64,000 nucleotides of DNA from Levilactobacillus acidifarinae DSM 19394 = JCM 15949. GTDB taxonomy: Bacteria > Bacillota > Bacilli > Lactobacillales > Lactobacillaceae. Below the pieces are notes generated by a model, which saw nothing but the letters and a program-made list of their open reading frames with translations, did not search any database and had not been told where the DNA came from. The position numbers and the translations under genes were made by a program. Below, one piece after another: positions 40,838 to 50,059 of this stretch; position 1 is the stretch's first letter, and every line of letters begins with the position of its first letter. The stretch is taken from positions 124,001 to 188,000 of the forward strand of contig NZ_AZDV01000005.1 of NCBI RefSeq assembly GCF_001434835.1, read 5' to 3'.

Positions 40838-43615
40838 TTATTTAGCTAAGACCTGGGCCTTGTTGCCCGTGATGTACGTCCCGTTGGTGAGGACCAACCG
40901 GGTTGTTGAATGGTAGTTAACCAGCTTCTTGACCCGCAGGACCTGGCCGCGCTTGAAGTGCTTAACCCGGTGTTTGAGGGCGACTTCGCGATAAGCGTTT
41001 GTTCCAGATAAGAGCTCAACGCGCTTCGGGGCGTGTTGGTAGTAGGTGTTGACCGTAAAACCGGATTTGGCGGTTAAGTAGCCGGTTTGGCCTTTGCGTT
41101 TAGCGTTCGGCGTCACGTCTCGGACCAAGTAACGTTTGTGACCGGCCCGCGATTGAGCGATCCCGGTAATGATGAACTGGGGCCGCTTGGTCCGTGGTCG
41201 TTGAGCGTAGTAGAACTTTCGCGTGTGTTGACTGAAGTTAGGCGTCCGGTAAAGGGCGAGCTTCTTGACGGCAGTAATGGTTTGGCCCTTCTTCGTTACC
41301 GGGATGGTTACGTTCGGCGTTGAACTGGATGTGATTGAACTGGTACTGTTGGCGTTACTAGTACCAGTGGTGTTGCTGGTGCTAGTGGCATTAGCGTTAC
41401 TAGTGCTAGTGGCGTTGTTGGAACTGGTGCTGTTAGAACTAGTGCTGTTGGAACTAGTGCTGTTGGAACTGGTGCTGTTGGAACTAGTGCTGTTGGAACT
41501 AGTGCTGTTGGAACTGGTGTTGTTGAAACTGGTGTTGTTGGAACTGGTGTTGCTGGAGCTAGAGTTGCTGGAGCTAGAGTTGCTGGAACTGGTGCTGCTA
41601 GAACTAGTGTTGTTGGAACTACTGCTACTAGAACTGGTGTCCGAACTAGGGGTCGTTGCCGTTGAGTGATAGACCAGGGTGACTTGTTGTGGTTTGGCGC
41701 TATAAGTTCCCTTGAGGGCGCCCTGACTAGCTTTGACGAACTCGTAATCCGGGAGACTGTCGGGAGTGATGGTATAGCTGCTGCCAACGTTGCCGGAAAG
41801 TTCACGCGTGGCGTGGATCGACTTTCCTTGCTCGTCAACGTAATGGATCGTGACGGGCTGACCGAGCGTTACGAGGGGCTCCCAAACGTAGGTCGTTGCG
41901 GCAGTTGGCCGGTTTTCGCCACTGTATAATTTGACCAGGTCGTCGCTGGAGTAGGCCGTTTTACCAGCCGGAGCGGTCAGGGTTCCGCCAGCAACCGCGC
42001 GCCACTTACCCGTGTAGGTAGTGGATGGGGTGATAGCCGGGAGATCCGGTGAATGATTCGTATCGGGATCACCTTGATAACCGGCGTTGAGCCCGAGAAG
42101 AAACTGCGTATTCGGCCCCAGCGTCAGTTCAGTTAATTGGTTGTCACCTTGAAAGAGGTGATCGGTGGTGGCATCCTCTCCGAGATATTCTGCGGTGGAG
42201 AAGACGCGGGAATCGAAATTGGCAATATTGAGCCGTTTTAAGGCGGTCATCCCGGCGAACATATTGCTCATTCCCGTGCCGCCGACCATATAAGAAACGG
42301 CAACTACGCCAGTCGTGACGAATTTTGAAAGGTCGAGTTGCGTAAGACTGGCGGCACCGTTAAACATCGACCCAAATTGGGCGACCTGAGCCGTCGTAAA
42401 GTTGGCAATATTCAGGTCTGATAACTTGGTGGTCCCGGCAAACATATTACTCATATCGGTTACGTTTGACGTATCGAATGACCCCAGATCAAGCTGGGTT
42501 AGAGCCGCATCGCCGTCAAACATATGATCCATATCGGTCACGTTTGAGGTATCAAAATGACTCAGATCCAGTTTGGTTAAAGCGGCGTCACCATCAAACA
42601 TGAAGCTCGTATCCGTCAATTTGGAAGTCGTGACAAAGTGGCTGGTGTCTAGTGAAGCTAACACCGTGTCCCCCGCAAACATGTGGTTCATGGTGGTGAC
42701 GTTTTGGGTATCGAAGCCAGTCCCTAAGGTCAGACTCGTTAACGCTGGATCAGAGTTAAACATTTCCCCCATGTCTGTAACGGCCGGTGTGGCGAAGTGA
42801 CTGAGATCCAAGGTAGCTAGGACACTATCATCGTAAAACATACGATGCATATTAGTGACGCTTGAGGTGTCAAACATGCTGAGGTCCACATTGGTTAACC
42901 TGGCATCAGAACTAAACATGTAACTCATGTCGGTGACGCCGTGGGTATCAAAGTTAGCGCCAAGGGTCAAGTTGGTTAATTTAAAATCAGAGTCAAACAT
43001 GTAACTCATGTTCGTAACTTGTTTGGTATTAAGGTGGCTAAGATCCAGTGAGGGTAACAACTCATCGTCACTAAACATAGAACTCATGTCGGTGACGTTG
43101 TGGGTATCGAAGTGACTTAAATCCAGATCTGTTAAATATTGATCGTTGTCGAACATTGAATTCATGGTGGTCGCGGCGGTGGTGTTCAGATTCTCTAAAC
43201 CATCAATTTTATCAACGCGCATGAAGCCAGAAAAAAGGGAGGACGCATCGGTTCCCGTGTTCATGGGGTCTTGTAAGACAAGCTTCGTTACTTGATCCGC
43301 ATGAAACTCAGCGGAATAATTCTGCTGTCCTGGATCTTGTTCCGCATCAATCAGCGCTTCAATGGGACTGACTGCAAAGTTGGGAGAGCCATTGGGTAAG
43401 GTGGCGTTCTTGCCACTAAGCGTTAAAGTTTTTCCGTCATTGGTCAATGCCCAGTGACAGTCCTGACCAATGGTTCCCGAAGTGATAAAGGTGCTGTCGG
43501 CGTGGGCAATCACGGGGGTACCGTAGGTTGCGGCCGGGGTGGTGCCAACCGCTGCGGGCGCAATCAAGCCAACCGCTAGAGCGGCAACGAAGAGTGACGT
43601 CTTAAGATATGGCAT
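40838..43615 (-). CDS. BspA-like leucine-rich surface protein with MucBP and DUF5776-like domains
   Basis: A 925-residue secreted protein: signal peptide (residues 1-40, cleavage near AHA), about a dozen BspA/DUF285 repeats between residues 120 and 520 (pattern LDLSHFDTSNVTDMSxMF), a MucBP-like module near 590-650 (VTIHYVDEQGKSIHATRELS), a Ser/Thr/Asn linker at about 655-765, and two C-terminal DUF5776-like basic repeats. No LPxTG anchor is present; the basic end probably binds the cell wall. The linker DNA is a 15-bp minisatellite. Role inferred: adhesion. Confidence 0.9.
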   Translation of the reverse strand: MPYLKTSLFVAALAVGLIAPAAVGTTPAATYGTPVIAHADSTFITSGTIGQDCHWALTNDGKTLTLSGKNATLPNGSPNFAVSPIEALIDAEQDPGQQNYSAEFHADQVTKLVLQDPMNTGTDASSLFSGFMRVDKIDGLENLNTTAATTMNSMFDNDQYLTDLDLSHFDTHNVTDMSSMFSDDELLPSLDLSHLNTKQVTNMSYMFDSDFKLTNLTLGANFDTHGVTDMSYMFSSDARLTNVDLSMFDTSSVTNMHRMFYDDSVLATLDLSHFATPAVTDMGEMFNSDPALTSLTLGTGFDTQNVTTMNHMFAGDTVLASLDTSHFVTTSKLTDTSFMFDGDAALTKLDLSHFDTSNVTDMDHMFDGDAALTQLDLGSFDTSNVTDMSNMFAGTTKLSDLNIANFTTAQVAQFGSMFNGAASLTQLDLSKFVTTGVVAVSYMVGGTGMSNMFAGMTALKRLNIANFDSRVFSTAEYLGEDATTDHLFQGDNQLTELTLGPNTQFLLGLNAGYQGDPDTNHSPDLPAITPSTTYTGKWRAVAGGTLTAPAGKTAYSSDDLVKLYSGENRPTAATTYVWEPLVTLGQPVTIHYVDEQGKSIHATRELSGNVGSSYTITPDSLPDYEFVKASQGALKGTYSAKPQQVTLVYHSTATTPSSDTSSSSSSSNNTSSSSTSSSNSSSSNSSSSNTSSNNTSFNNTSSNSTSSNSTSSNSTSSNSTSSNSTSSNSTSSNNATSTSNANATSTSNTTGTSNANSTSSITSSSTPNVTIPVTKKGQTITAVKKLALYRTPNFSQHTRKFYYAQRPRTKRPQFIITGIAQSRAGHKRYLVRDVTPNAKRKGQTGYLTAKSGFTVNTYYQHAPKRVELLSGTNAYREVALKHRVKHFKRGQVLRVKKLVNYHSTTRLVLTNGTYITGNKAQVLAK
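41400..41640. repeat. 15-bp in-frame minisatellite in the surface-protein gene
   Basis: About a dozen tandem copies of a unit like GTTGGAACTAGTGCT encode SSNST-type pentapeptides on the minus strand. Because 15 is a multiple of 3, copy-number change would alter linker length without a frameshift. Confidence 0.85.
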
Positions 43616-43745
43616 TTAACTTTTCCTCCTTAAAACTATGTAAAATGTTTAATTGTTTCTACTACCAATGATAAGTATAGGGTCAGTGTTTTCACTTTAT
43701 CAAGTCGTCATATTATTAGTTAATGGTATTGCTTAAAACAGCATT

Positions 43746-43862
43746 GAAACGATTGTCGTCCCGCCGGGATCCACGGGCACGGCGCCAATCAATTCGATCA
43801 ACGATGACAATCAAAAGAAGTTCACCAAGAATCTCTGGGAATGTGCCCACGGGTTAGGCGGA
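43746..43862 (+). pseudogene. SDR gene remnant
   Basis: One frame reads TIVVPPGSTGT, then NSINDDNQKKFTKNLWECAH and GLGGT, which aligns with TTIVSPGSTGT...NSINDEAQKKFAQDFWENAH in the second SDR at 16516. The start and the rest of the gene are missing. It lies just upstream of a MerR regulator, so it marks a deleted SDR-containing module. Confidence 0.75.
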
Positions 43863-43964
43863 ACACCCTATTTTTGGGTGGACGTTTCAAGACTATCGTT
43901 GAGCGTCACTAGACTAAGTGTCCGGCAAGAATTCAGATTGAAAAATATAATTTGAACGAGTCCC

Positions 43965-43995
43965 TTGCCCTATACCTAAGTATAGGGAATAGACT
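43965..43995 (+). promoter_or_regulatory. MerR-type promoter/operator
   Basis: -35 TTGCCC (43965-43970), 19-bp spacer containing the inverted repeat CCCTATAC-CTAA-GTATAGGG (43968-43987), and -10 TAGACT (43990-43995). Confidence 0.7.
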
Positions 43996-44029
43996 GGTTT
44001 TCGTTAGGGATGACGAGGAGGTCCTGAGG

Positions 44030-44446
44030 ATGAAAATTTCCGCAGTCAGTCAAAAATTTAACATCTCGATTCAAACGCTACGGTACTACGAGCGGTTGCA
44101 AGTGATTCCGCCGGTCCCCCGCGACGCCAACGGGTTTCGGGACTACCGGCCCAGTGACCTCGCCTGGATTCATTACGTTCAGGCGTTGCGCCGTTCTGGG
44201 GTATCAATTACGTCGATTCAAGCGTACGTGCGGTTAGTCCCCCAGGGGACGGTCACCCGCGCGGCCCGCAAAGCAATTCTCTTACAACAACGGCAAAAGT
44301 TGTTGGACCAGCGAGCCTTGATTGACGACGCGTTGGCCCACATGGACCACAAGTTGAGCGTTTACGACGATTACGTGGTGGCGTTAGAACACGATACGCA
44401 ACCGACCATTAACGATCCGACCAAATCAGAAAAGAAGGACTCATGA
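44030..44446 (+). CDS. MerR-family regulator (no sensor cysteine)
   Basis: A 138-residue MerR protein: ISAVSQKFNISIQTLRYYERLQVIP is the HTH, followed by a coiled coil (RKAILLQQRQKLLDQRALID). At the position of the NmlR-type cysteine it has Tyr/Gln (WIHYVQALRRSG), so it should sense a non-thiol ligand, for instance a drug. ATG 44030 has GAGGAGGTCC upstream. Its stop overlaps the MFS start by 4 bp, so it is co-translated with the exporter. Confidence 0.88.
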   Translation: MKISAVSQKFNISIQTLRYYERLQVIPPVPRDANGFRDYRPSDLAWIHYVQALRRSGVSITSIQAYVRLVPQGTVTRAARKAILLQQRQKLLDQRALIDDALAHMDHKLSVYDDYVVALEHDTQPTINDPTKSEKKDS

Positions 44447-45765
44447 CAAGAAAAAATTGGATTTTAACCATTGTTTTATTAAGTTACTGTGTGACGGCGA
44501 TTGACGCGTCGATTGTGACCACAGGCTTAACGCTGATTAAGCACGACTTACAGTTGACCCAGGTCTCGCTGTCCTGGATTCAAAATGCCTACCTGCTGGC
44601 GTTTGGCGGCATGGTTTTACTGGGAGGCCGCTTGGGAGACCTCTTGGGTCGTAAACGGGTGTTTATGGTCGCCCTGATTCTCTTTGGGGTGGGCTCGTTG
44701 TTCGCGGGGATTTCACAGGACGCGAGTCTGATGATTAGCGCGCGGTTCGTGCAGGGCATCGGGGCGGCCTTATTGGCCCCGACATCGTTGGCGTTACTGA
44801 TGGACACGTTCGATGGTCATGCCTTGGTCAAGGCCATCGCGTGGTACAGTTCCGTTTCGGGCATCGGGACCAGCATCGGGATGGTGCTGGGCGGCCTGTT
44901 TGCCAGTGCACTTTCTTGGCGGTACGGGTTCTTCATCAACGTGCCCTTGGCGCTCTTCATGATTGTGGTAGCCTGGCGTACGCTGCCCACGCAGGCCTTA
45001 CAACGTACGTCCTTTGACGCGGCCGGGGCGATTACGTCCATGCTGGCGCTGTTCAGTCTGGTGTACACCATCAACGGGGCGACCAACTGGTTAGCGTGGG
45101 GACTACTGACGCTGATCCTCCTAGGTTTATTTGTGGGAATCGAACAGCGCCAAGCGCACCCCATGTTACCGCTGAGCCTGTTTACGGACCGTAACCGCCG
45201 CCACGCGTACCTGGTCCGGGCACTGTTTGTGGGATCAATGATGGGGTATTTCCTGTTTGCCGCCGAGTACTTGCAGACTGCGTTACACTTTACGCCGCTA
45301 CTGACGGGTTTCGGCTTCGTACCGTTGACCTTCGTGACGTTCTTAGCGGCCTTGCGGGTTCCGGATAGCGTCGCGCGGTGGGGGGAACGCCGCGTCGCTC
45401 TAGTGGGAATGGGGTTCTTACTATTAGGGTTTATCATGACCATTCCCCTGGTGGGCACGCGAAACTACTGGCTGGCGATTGGGTTGCCGATGATTCTGTT
45501 GGGGTTGGGCCAGGGCTTCGCGATGAGTCCCCTGACCAACCTGGGGATTCAACACGTCCGGCTGGCCGATTCCGGGGCCGCGTCGGGGTTAGTCAATGCG
45601 GCGCACCAGGTTGGTGGGTCGATTGGCTTATCGCTGATGGTGGCCTTGACGGGTGAAGCAACGGTGATGACCGTGGCCTTTAAGCAGGCGATGGTGGTTG
45701 GACTGGTGTTGAACGGGATAGGCCTGATTTTGACCCTGACGTTGCGCCGAGACAAGCAGGCTTAA
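44443..45765 (+). CDS. MFS drug transporter (DHA2-like) under MerR control
   Basis: A 440-residue major facilitator with motif A LGGRLGDLLGRKRVF and 12-14 hydrophobic helices. Strongly similar in layout to the MFS at 38499 (QNAYxLAFG, RFxQGIGxALLAPTSxALLxD, LVKAIAWYSSV). It is in one operon with merR under a 19-bp-spacer promoter, so export is probably induced by the MerR ligand. Confidence 0.92.
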   Translation: MTRKNWILTIVLLSYCVTAIDASIVTTGLTLIKHDLQLTQVSLSWIQNAYLLAFGGMVLLGGRLGDLLGRKRVFMVALILFGVGSLFAGISQDASLMISARFVQGIGAALLAPTSLALLMDTFDGHALVKAIAWYSSVSGIGTSIGMVLGGLFASALSWRYGFFINVPLALFMIVVAWRTLPTQALQRTSFDAAGAITSMLALFSLVYTINGATNWLAWGLLTLILLGLFVGIEQRQAHPMLPLSLFTDRNRRHAYLVRALFVGSMMGYFLFAAEYLQTALHFTPLLTGFGFVPLTFVTFLAALRVPDSVARWGERRVALVGMGFLLLGFIMTIPLVGTRNYWLAIGLPMILLGLGQGFAMSPLTNLGIQHVRLADSGAASGLVNAAHQVGGSIGLSLMVALTGEATVMTVAFKQAMVVGLVLNGIGLILTLTLRRDKQA

Positions 45766-45770
45766 ATTTA

Positions 45771-45855
45771 CTATACGCTAAATGAATAGTAGCATGTTCA
45801 ATCGGCAATTTTCTTCCTGAGCGTTTCCGCCTAAACTAAGCGTCGTTGAGTTAAA
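45771..45855 (+). promoter_or_regulatory. LysR-type promoter region, copy at MFS gene
   Basis: CTATACGCT, ATAGTA, CATGTTC and AATTTTC occur in the same order as at 48193-48275 upstream of the aldo-keto reductase. It suggests that the LysR at 47295 controls both. Confidence 0.5.
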
Positions 45856-45881
45856 CGGAAAAGGATTGGGAGGAAAAATTA

Positions 45882-47219
45882 ATGAAGAAACAGCGTTTTG
45901 GGATTGTCTTGCCAATCGTCTTAATTAGCTATTTTATGATTTTGTTGGATAATTCGGTGGTTTTCACCAGTACCGTTAAAATTAGTCACGACCTACAAAT
46001 GGGACCGCAAGCGTTGGCGTGGGTGTCGACCGCTTACGTGTTGACGTTTGGGGGCCTCCAACTCCTAGGCGGACGATTGGGTGATATCTTTGGTCGCCGA
46101 CGGCTTTTCCTGATGGGGTTAGGCCTGTTCACGGTGGCGTCACTAGCCGTTGGATTTTCGGTGAACGGCCCCATGATCATTGCCATGCGCGCCATTCAGG
46201 GGATTGGGTCCGCCGTGCTGGCGCCCACCACGTTAGCGTTATTGCTGGATAACTATCAGGGAAAGATGCTGCAACGGGGTTTTAACTATTACGGGATGAC
46301 CGCCGGTTTAGGGGCTAGTTTGGGGCTGTTGATTGGGGGGCTGATCGCCAGCCTTACCTCGTGGCGCGTTGGTTTTTTGATCAACGTCCCCGTCGGCGTG
46401 ATCCTGTTTGGGTTAACGTTACGTTATGTGAAACCGGGACAAGCGGCGCAACACGAGGCGCTCGACATTCTGGGGGCGTTGTTCTCCGTGTTAGGCATTG
46501 CGGGCATTATCTACAGCATCAATGGTGAGGCGTACCGCTTGACTGCATTGATCCTGGGCGTGATTTTCTTGGTTTTGTTCGTCTTACAGGAACGCCGGGC
46601 CGCGGGGCCGATTATGCCGTTGCAGCTCTTCCGGGATCCAATCCGGGTGGGGGCCTACATCACCCGCTTCTTCATTATTGGGATGTGTTTTTCGTTCTTA
46701 TACCTGGTCCCACAGTTAATGCAAAACTTGTACCATTACACACCGTTACAGGCGTCCATCGCCACGTTACTGATGTCGGTACCGCAGTTTGTCTTTGCGA
46801 CGCAGGTCGGGCGGCTTAGTGAACGTCTGTCGGCGGCTAAAATAGTCGCTCTGGCCGCCGCCATTTCCGTGGTGGCGATGTTGTGGATTGCCTTAGTGGG
46901 GGTGCAACGGGGCTTCTGGTTATCGCTGGCGGGGCCCTTAGTCTTAGTCGGTATCGGCCAGGCCTTTGCCATGAGCCCGTTGACCACGCTGGGAGTAGCC
47001 CACGCGACCCCCGAGATTGCCGGGGCCGTTTCGGGGGTCATCAATACCTTTCACCAGACCGGTCAATCGATTGGGTTAGCCGTGGTGGTGGCGTTGACCG
47101 CCAACATTGGTGCCTTTGCGCCGGCGTTTAACACCGCCGCCATCGTACTCGCGGGTTACGCCGTGGTGGCATTGATGGCCATCTTAAATGTGGTTCGGTT
47201 AGACCGCCGCGCCAATTAA
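45882..47219 (+). CDS. MFS drug transporter (DHA2-like)
   Basis: A 445-residue major facilitator with motif A LGGRLGDIFGRRRLF and 12-14 hydrophobic helices. It is a more distant paralogue of the two other MFS exporters in the window. GGAGG precedes the ATG. The upstream 85 bp resemble the promoter of the aldo-keto reductase at 48315, so the two may belong to the LysR regulon. Confidence 0.9.
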   Translation: MKKQRFGIVLPIVLISYFMILLDNSVVFTSTVKISHDLQMGPQALAWVSTAYVLTFGGLQLLGGRLGDIFGRRRLFLMGLGLFTVASLAVGFSVNGPMIIAMRAIQGIGSAVLAPTTLALLLDNYQGKMLQRGFNYYGMTAGLGASLGLLIGGLIASLTSWRVGFLINVPVGVILFGLTLRYVKPGQAAQHEALDILGALFSVLGIAGIIYSINGEAYRLTALILGVIFLVLFVLQERRAAGPIMPLQLFRDPIRVGAYITRFFIIGMCFSFLYLVPQLMQNLYHYTPLQASIATLLMSVPQFVFATQVGRLSERLSAAKIVALAAAISVVAMLWIALVGVQRGFWLSLAGPLVLVGIGQAFAMSPLTTLGVAHATPEIAGAVSGVINTFHQTGQSIGLAVVVALTANIGAFAPAFNTAAIVLAGYAVVALMAILNVVRLDRRAN

Positions 47220-47237
47220 ACTAAAAAATCCATGATT

Positions 47238-47286
47238 AAACCCAGCCGGGATTGCTCGTTAATTGAGCAGTCCCGGCTGGGTTTTT
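47238..47286. terminator. Bidirectional terminator
   Basis: AAACCCAGCCGGGA-TGCTC pairs with GAGCA-TCCCGGCTGGGTTTTT, between convergent genes. Confidence 0.9.
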
Positions 47287-47294
47287 GACTGGCG

Positions 47295-48173
47295 TTAAGC
47301 GGGCCAGAGTTGACTGATTTTTTGCAGGAGGGGGCGCATCGTCTGACGGTCGCGTTTAAGGTAAGCCCCGTAGAATTCGAGTTTGTTTTGGGGATCGTCA
47401 ATCGGGACCATGTTGCGCGCGTCGTTGTCGAAACGGGTCGCGGTAGCTTTAGTGGCCTGTGTGAGATTAGAGAAAAAGAACGGGAAGTTAGAGTACCGAC
47501 TAATCTGACTCATGGCGCTCAGGTCGGCTTGGTAGAGAAACGAGGCGTCGGGGATGTTGTCCTCGACGATCTTTTTCCAGGGACCGATGGCCTGAACCAC
47601 CAGAAAACTCATCCCGGTGAGGTCGTTAAAGGTCACCGCTTGACGTTGGGCTAGGGGATTGAACTTGTCGATGCCCAGGCCGAGCGACTCCGTTCCCAGG
47701 TAGAGCGACTCAATCTCGTCGGTCATGATTTCCGTGTCGGTAAATACCAGCCGGGCCTTAAAGGTTTGGAGCGTGGAGATGACCTGGTCGGCGGTAATGT
47801 TGACGTGACTGAGGGTCAGTTGCGCCGGTAATTGGAATTTGATTTCGTCGACGAAGCGCGTGGGACCAGGCGCAATTGAGGCCACGGGAATTTCGTGTTG
47901 GGCGTTGTCATAGTTGAGGACGGTTTCCGTGAAGCGGGCGCTAGCCGCCAGTAATTTTTGGGCCTCGGTCGCCGCTAATACTCCCGTGGCGTTTAACGTG
48001 ATGTGGTTACTGACGCGCCGGTCGAATAGGGTCACACCGAGGTCGGCTTCCAGTCGCCGCATCCCGCGGGTCACGGACGGCTGGGTAATCATGAGGTGTT
48101 CGGCGGTGGCGCTTAAGGTGCCGTATTGCTGAAACGCGACGAGTTCTGCTAAGAGTTCTAAATTTAAGGCCAA
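47295..48173 (-). CDS. LysR-family transcriptional regulator
   Basis: A 292-residue LysR regulator: HTH near residues 17-44 (GTLSATAEHLMITQPSVTRG), then an effector domain of the usual type. Divergent from the aldo-keto reductase at 48315. A T-N11-A-type inverted repeat CTATAC-N7-GTATAG (48193-48211) lies in the gap and is its likely operator. Homologous bases also precede the MFS gene upstream. Confidence 0.92.
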   Translation of the reverse strand: MALNLELLAELVAFQQYGTLSATAEHLMITQPSVTRGMRRLEADLGVTLFDRRVSNHITLNATGVLAATEAQKLLAASARFTETVLNYDNAQHEIPVASIAPGPTRFVDEIKFQLPAQLTLSHVNITADQVISTLQTFKARLVFTDTEIMTDEIESLYLGTESLGLGIDKFNPLAQRQAVTFNDLTGMSFLVVQAIGPWKKIVEDNIPDASFLYQADLSAMSQISRYSNFPFFFSNLTQATKATATRFDNDARNMVPIDDPQNKLEFYGAYLKRDRQTMRPLLQKISQLWPA

Positions 48174-48192
48174 GAGTGAATCCTCCCATCTG

Positions 48193-48275
48193 CTATACGC
48201 TGACTGTATAGTAACATACTTAACTGGTAATTTTCATGGCAGAGTTTCGGCCCTATACTAATAACCGTTGAGAGA
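48193..48275 (+). promoter_or_regulatory. LysR-type operator/promoter region of the aldo-keto reductase
   Basis: The inverted repeat CTATAC/GTATAG (48193-48211) is followed by bases similar to 45771-45855. Confidence 0.55.
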
Positions 48276-48314
48276 TCGAAAAGAAGTTATTCAAAAATAA
48301 AGGAGATCATAATT

Positions 48315-49175
48315 ATGGAATACGTTACGTTAAACGATGGTCACAAGATGCCCCAACTCGGGTTTGGGGTGTTCCAAGTGCCCGATTTGAGTCAGGCCGA
48401 ACAAGCCGTGAGCGACGCCTTAGAAACCGGGTACCGCTTGATCGATACGGCGGCCGCTTACGGGAATGAAGAGGCCGTCGGTGCGGCGATCAAGAAGAGT
48501 ACCGTTGATCGCGACGACATCTTTGTAACGTCCAAATTATGGGTGGATCATTTCACCTACGAAAAGGCGACTCGGGGCATTGATGACTCATTGACCAAGT
48601 TAGGACTGGATTACCTCGACTTATACTTGTTACACCAACCTTACGGGGACGTTGCCGGTGCTTGGCGGGCCCTGGTGGACGCCCAAAAGGCCGGCAAGAT
48701 CAAGTCGATTGGGGTGTCGAACTTTGCACCGGATCAAGTGATGAACCTCGAACTGATGTCCAGCGTGAAACCAGCCGTTAACCAGATTGAAACGTCACCG
48801 TGGTTCCAGGAAACCGACGCGGTAGAATTCGCGAAGCAACAAGGGATTCAACCGGAAGCCTGGGCCCCATTTGCGGAAGGGAAACACGGAATTTTTGCCA
48901 ACGAGACGATTGCGACGATTGGGCAAAAGTACGGGAAGGCTAACGGGCAGGTCATCTTACGTTGGTTGCTCCAACGGGGTATCGTGGTGATTCCAAAGTC
49001 CGTGCACAAGGCGCGGATGGCCGAAAACCTGGACGTTTTTGATTTTGAACTGAGTGACGCGGATATGACTACTATGAACGGTCTCGACAAGAACGAAAGC
49101 CAGTTCTTCGATCACCGTGACCCAGCCGCCATTGAAAGTATCTTTGGCCAAAGCCTGAAGGCACTGCGGGATTAA
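48315..49175 (+). CDS. Aldo-keto reductase (2,5-diketo-gluconate reductase type)
   Basis: A 286-residue AKR barrel: catalytic Asp and Tyr in LIDTAAAYGNEEAVG, Lys in VTSKLW and His in LYLLHQPYGD; the NADPH-binding end IVVIPKSVHKARMAEN is intact. Such enzymes reduce aldehydes and ketones. AGGAGAT precedes ATG 48315. It begins a two-gene unit with the NAD(P)-binding protein at 49235 and is divergent from LysR. Confidence 0.93.
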   Translation: MEYVTLNDGHKMPQLGFGVFQVPDLSQAEQAVSDALETGYRLIDTAAAYGNEEAVGAAIKKSTVDRDDIFVTSKLWVDHFTYEKATRGIDDSLTKLGLDYLDLYLLHQPYGDVAGAWRALVDAQKAGKIKSIGVSNFAPDQVMNLELMSSVKPAVNQIETSPWFQETDAVEFAKQQGIQPEAWAPFAEGKHGIFANETIATIGQKYGKANGQVILRWLLQRGIVVIPKSVHKARMAENLDVFDFELSDADMTTMNGLDKNESQFFDHRDPAAIESIFGQSLKALRD

Positions 49176-49234
49176 GCGGCAGTGACCTTATTAGCAGAAT
49201 AGAAGATTGAAATTAAACGAAAGGGACTATTAAT

Positions 49235-49882
49235 ATGTCAAAATACGTGATTTTAGCCGCCACTGGCCGTATCGGTCAGTTAACGGTTCAAAAGTTGTTA
49301 GATCATAGTGACGCCGATTTGGTCTTGTACGGCCGGAATGCCACTAACCGGTTAAGCCAATTCGCCGGTAAGCGGGTCAGCTTCGTGGACGGCGATTTGA
49401 CCGATACTACGGCTACGGCCTTGAAACAGGCTTTAACGGGTGCCACGGCGGTTTTTCTAGCCTACGTTGCCACCCCAGGCATCGTTAAGCCGTTGATTAA
49501 AACCCTTGACGACAGCGGCGTGAAGCGTTTTGTGGCGATGTCCGTTCCGGACGTTTACCAAGAAGTTGCCGGGCCGTTCCAAGCTTGGTACCGCGAACAC
49601 ACGGGTCTGGTTTGGCAGACCAACTACGTTGACACTGTTGAGGCCATTGAAAACTCGGACTTAGACTACGTCATCTTACGGACCACGTGGTTGTACGACG
49701 ACGCGACGAAGACGACCGTTGACGTGACCAAGAAGGGCGAACCCTTTAAGGACGCTCAGATTACCAGGGAAGCCGTTGCCACCTTTGCCGGTGACCTGTT
49801 GACGGGGAAGCAAGATTACCACCGCGAAAGCCTGGGAATTGGGGAACCGGATACGGCGTGGACGAAGCCGAGTTTCTACTAA
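49235..49882 (+). CDS. NAD(P)-binding (NmrA-like) protein
   Basis: A 215-residue Rossmann protein: ILAATGRIGQLTVQKLL is the dinucleotide loop, FVDGDLTDT follows, and RFVAMSVPDVYQEVAGPF has the usual layout. It is distantly related to the protein at 24733. It lies 59 bp after the aldo-keto reductase with AAAGGGA, probably one operon. Confidence 0.85.
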   Translation: MSKYVILAATGRIGQLTVQKLLDHSDADLVLYGRNATNRLSQFAGKRVSFVDGDLTDTTATALKQALTGATAVFLAYVATPGIVKPLIKTLDDSGVKRFVAMSVPDVYQEVAGPFQAWYREHTGLVWQTNYVDTVEAIENSDLDYVILRTTWLYDDATKTTVDVTKKGEPFKDAQITREAVATFAGDLLTGKQDYHRESLGIGEPDTAWTKPSFY

Positions 49883-49931
49883 GAATTTCGTGAACTAAAG
49901 TGTCAGGATTGGCATTAGTTAACCAATACGA

Positions 49932-49947
49932 TGTTTCATGTGAAACA
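49932..49947. promoter_or_regulatory. parS-like site 5
   Basis: TGTTTCATGTGAAACA, identical to parS-like site 1. Confidence 0.75.
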
Positions 49948-49972
49948 CGTCTGGGATAGTTTCTCGTGAGAT

Positions 49973-50020
49973 AAAAATGGCGTGTCCGATGAATTAGCTC
50001 ATCGGACACGCCATTTTTTT
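49973..50020. terminator. Strong bidirectional terminator
   Basis: A 20-bp perfect stem (ATGGCGTGTCCGATGA with its complement) plus A and T runs. Confidence 0.92.
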
Positions 50021-50059
50021 AATAGCTAATAAATGACGAAGCATAGCCGTTGATTTAGA

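Noticed and set aside
41340-41640. CRISPR-like periodicity
   Set aside because: The repeats are contiguous 15-bp units without spacers; no CRISPR array or cas gene was seen anywhere in the window.
41265-41669. 134-codon antisense frame rich in Leu and Val
   Set aside because: It is the antisense reading of the Ser/Thr/Asn minisatellite in the surface-protein gene.
44817-45458. 213-codon antisense frame
   Set aside because: Antisense shadow of a GC-rich MFS gene, Pro/Arg/Ser-rich with no start signal.
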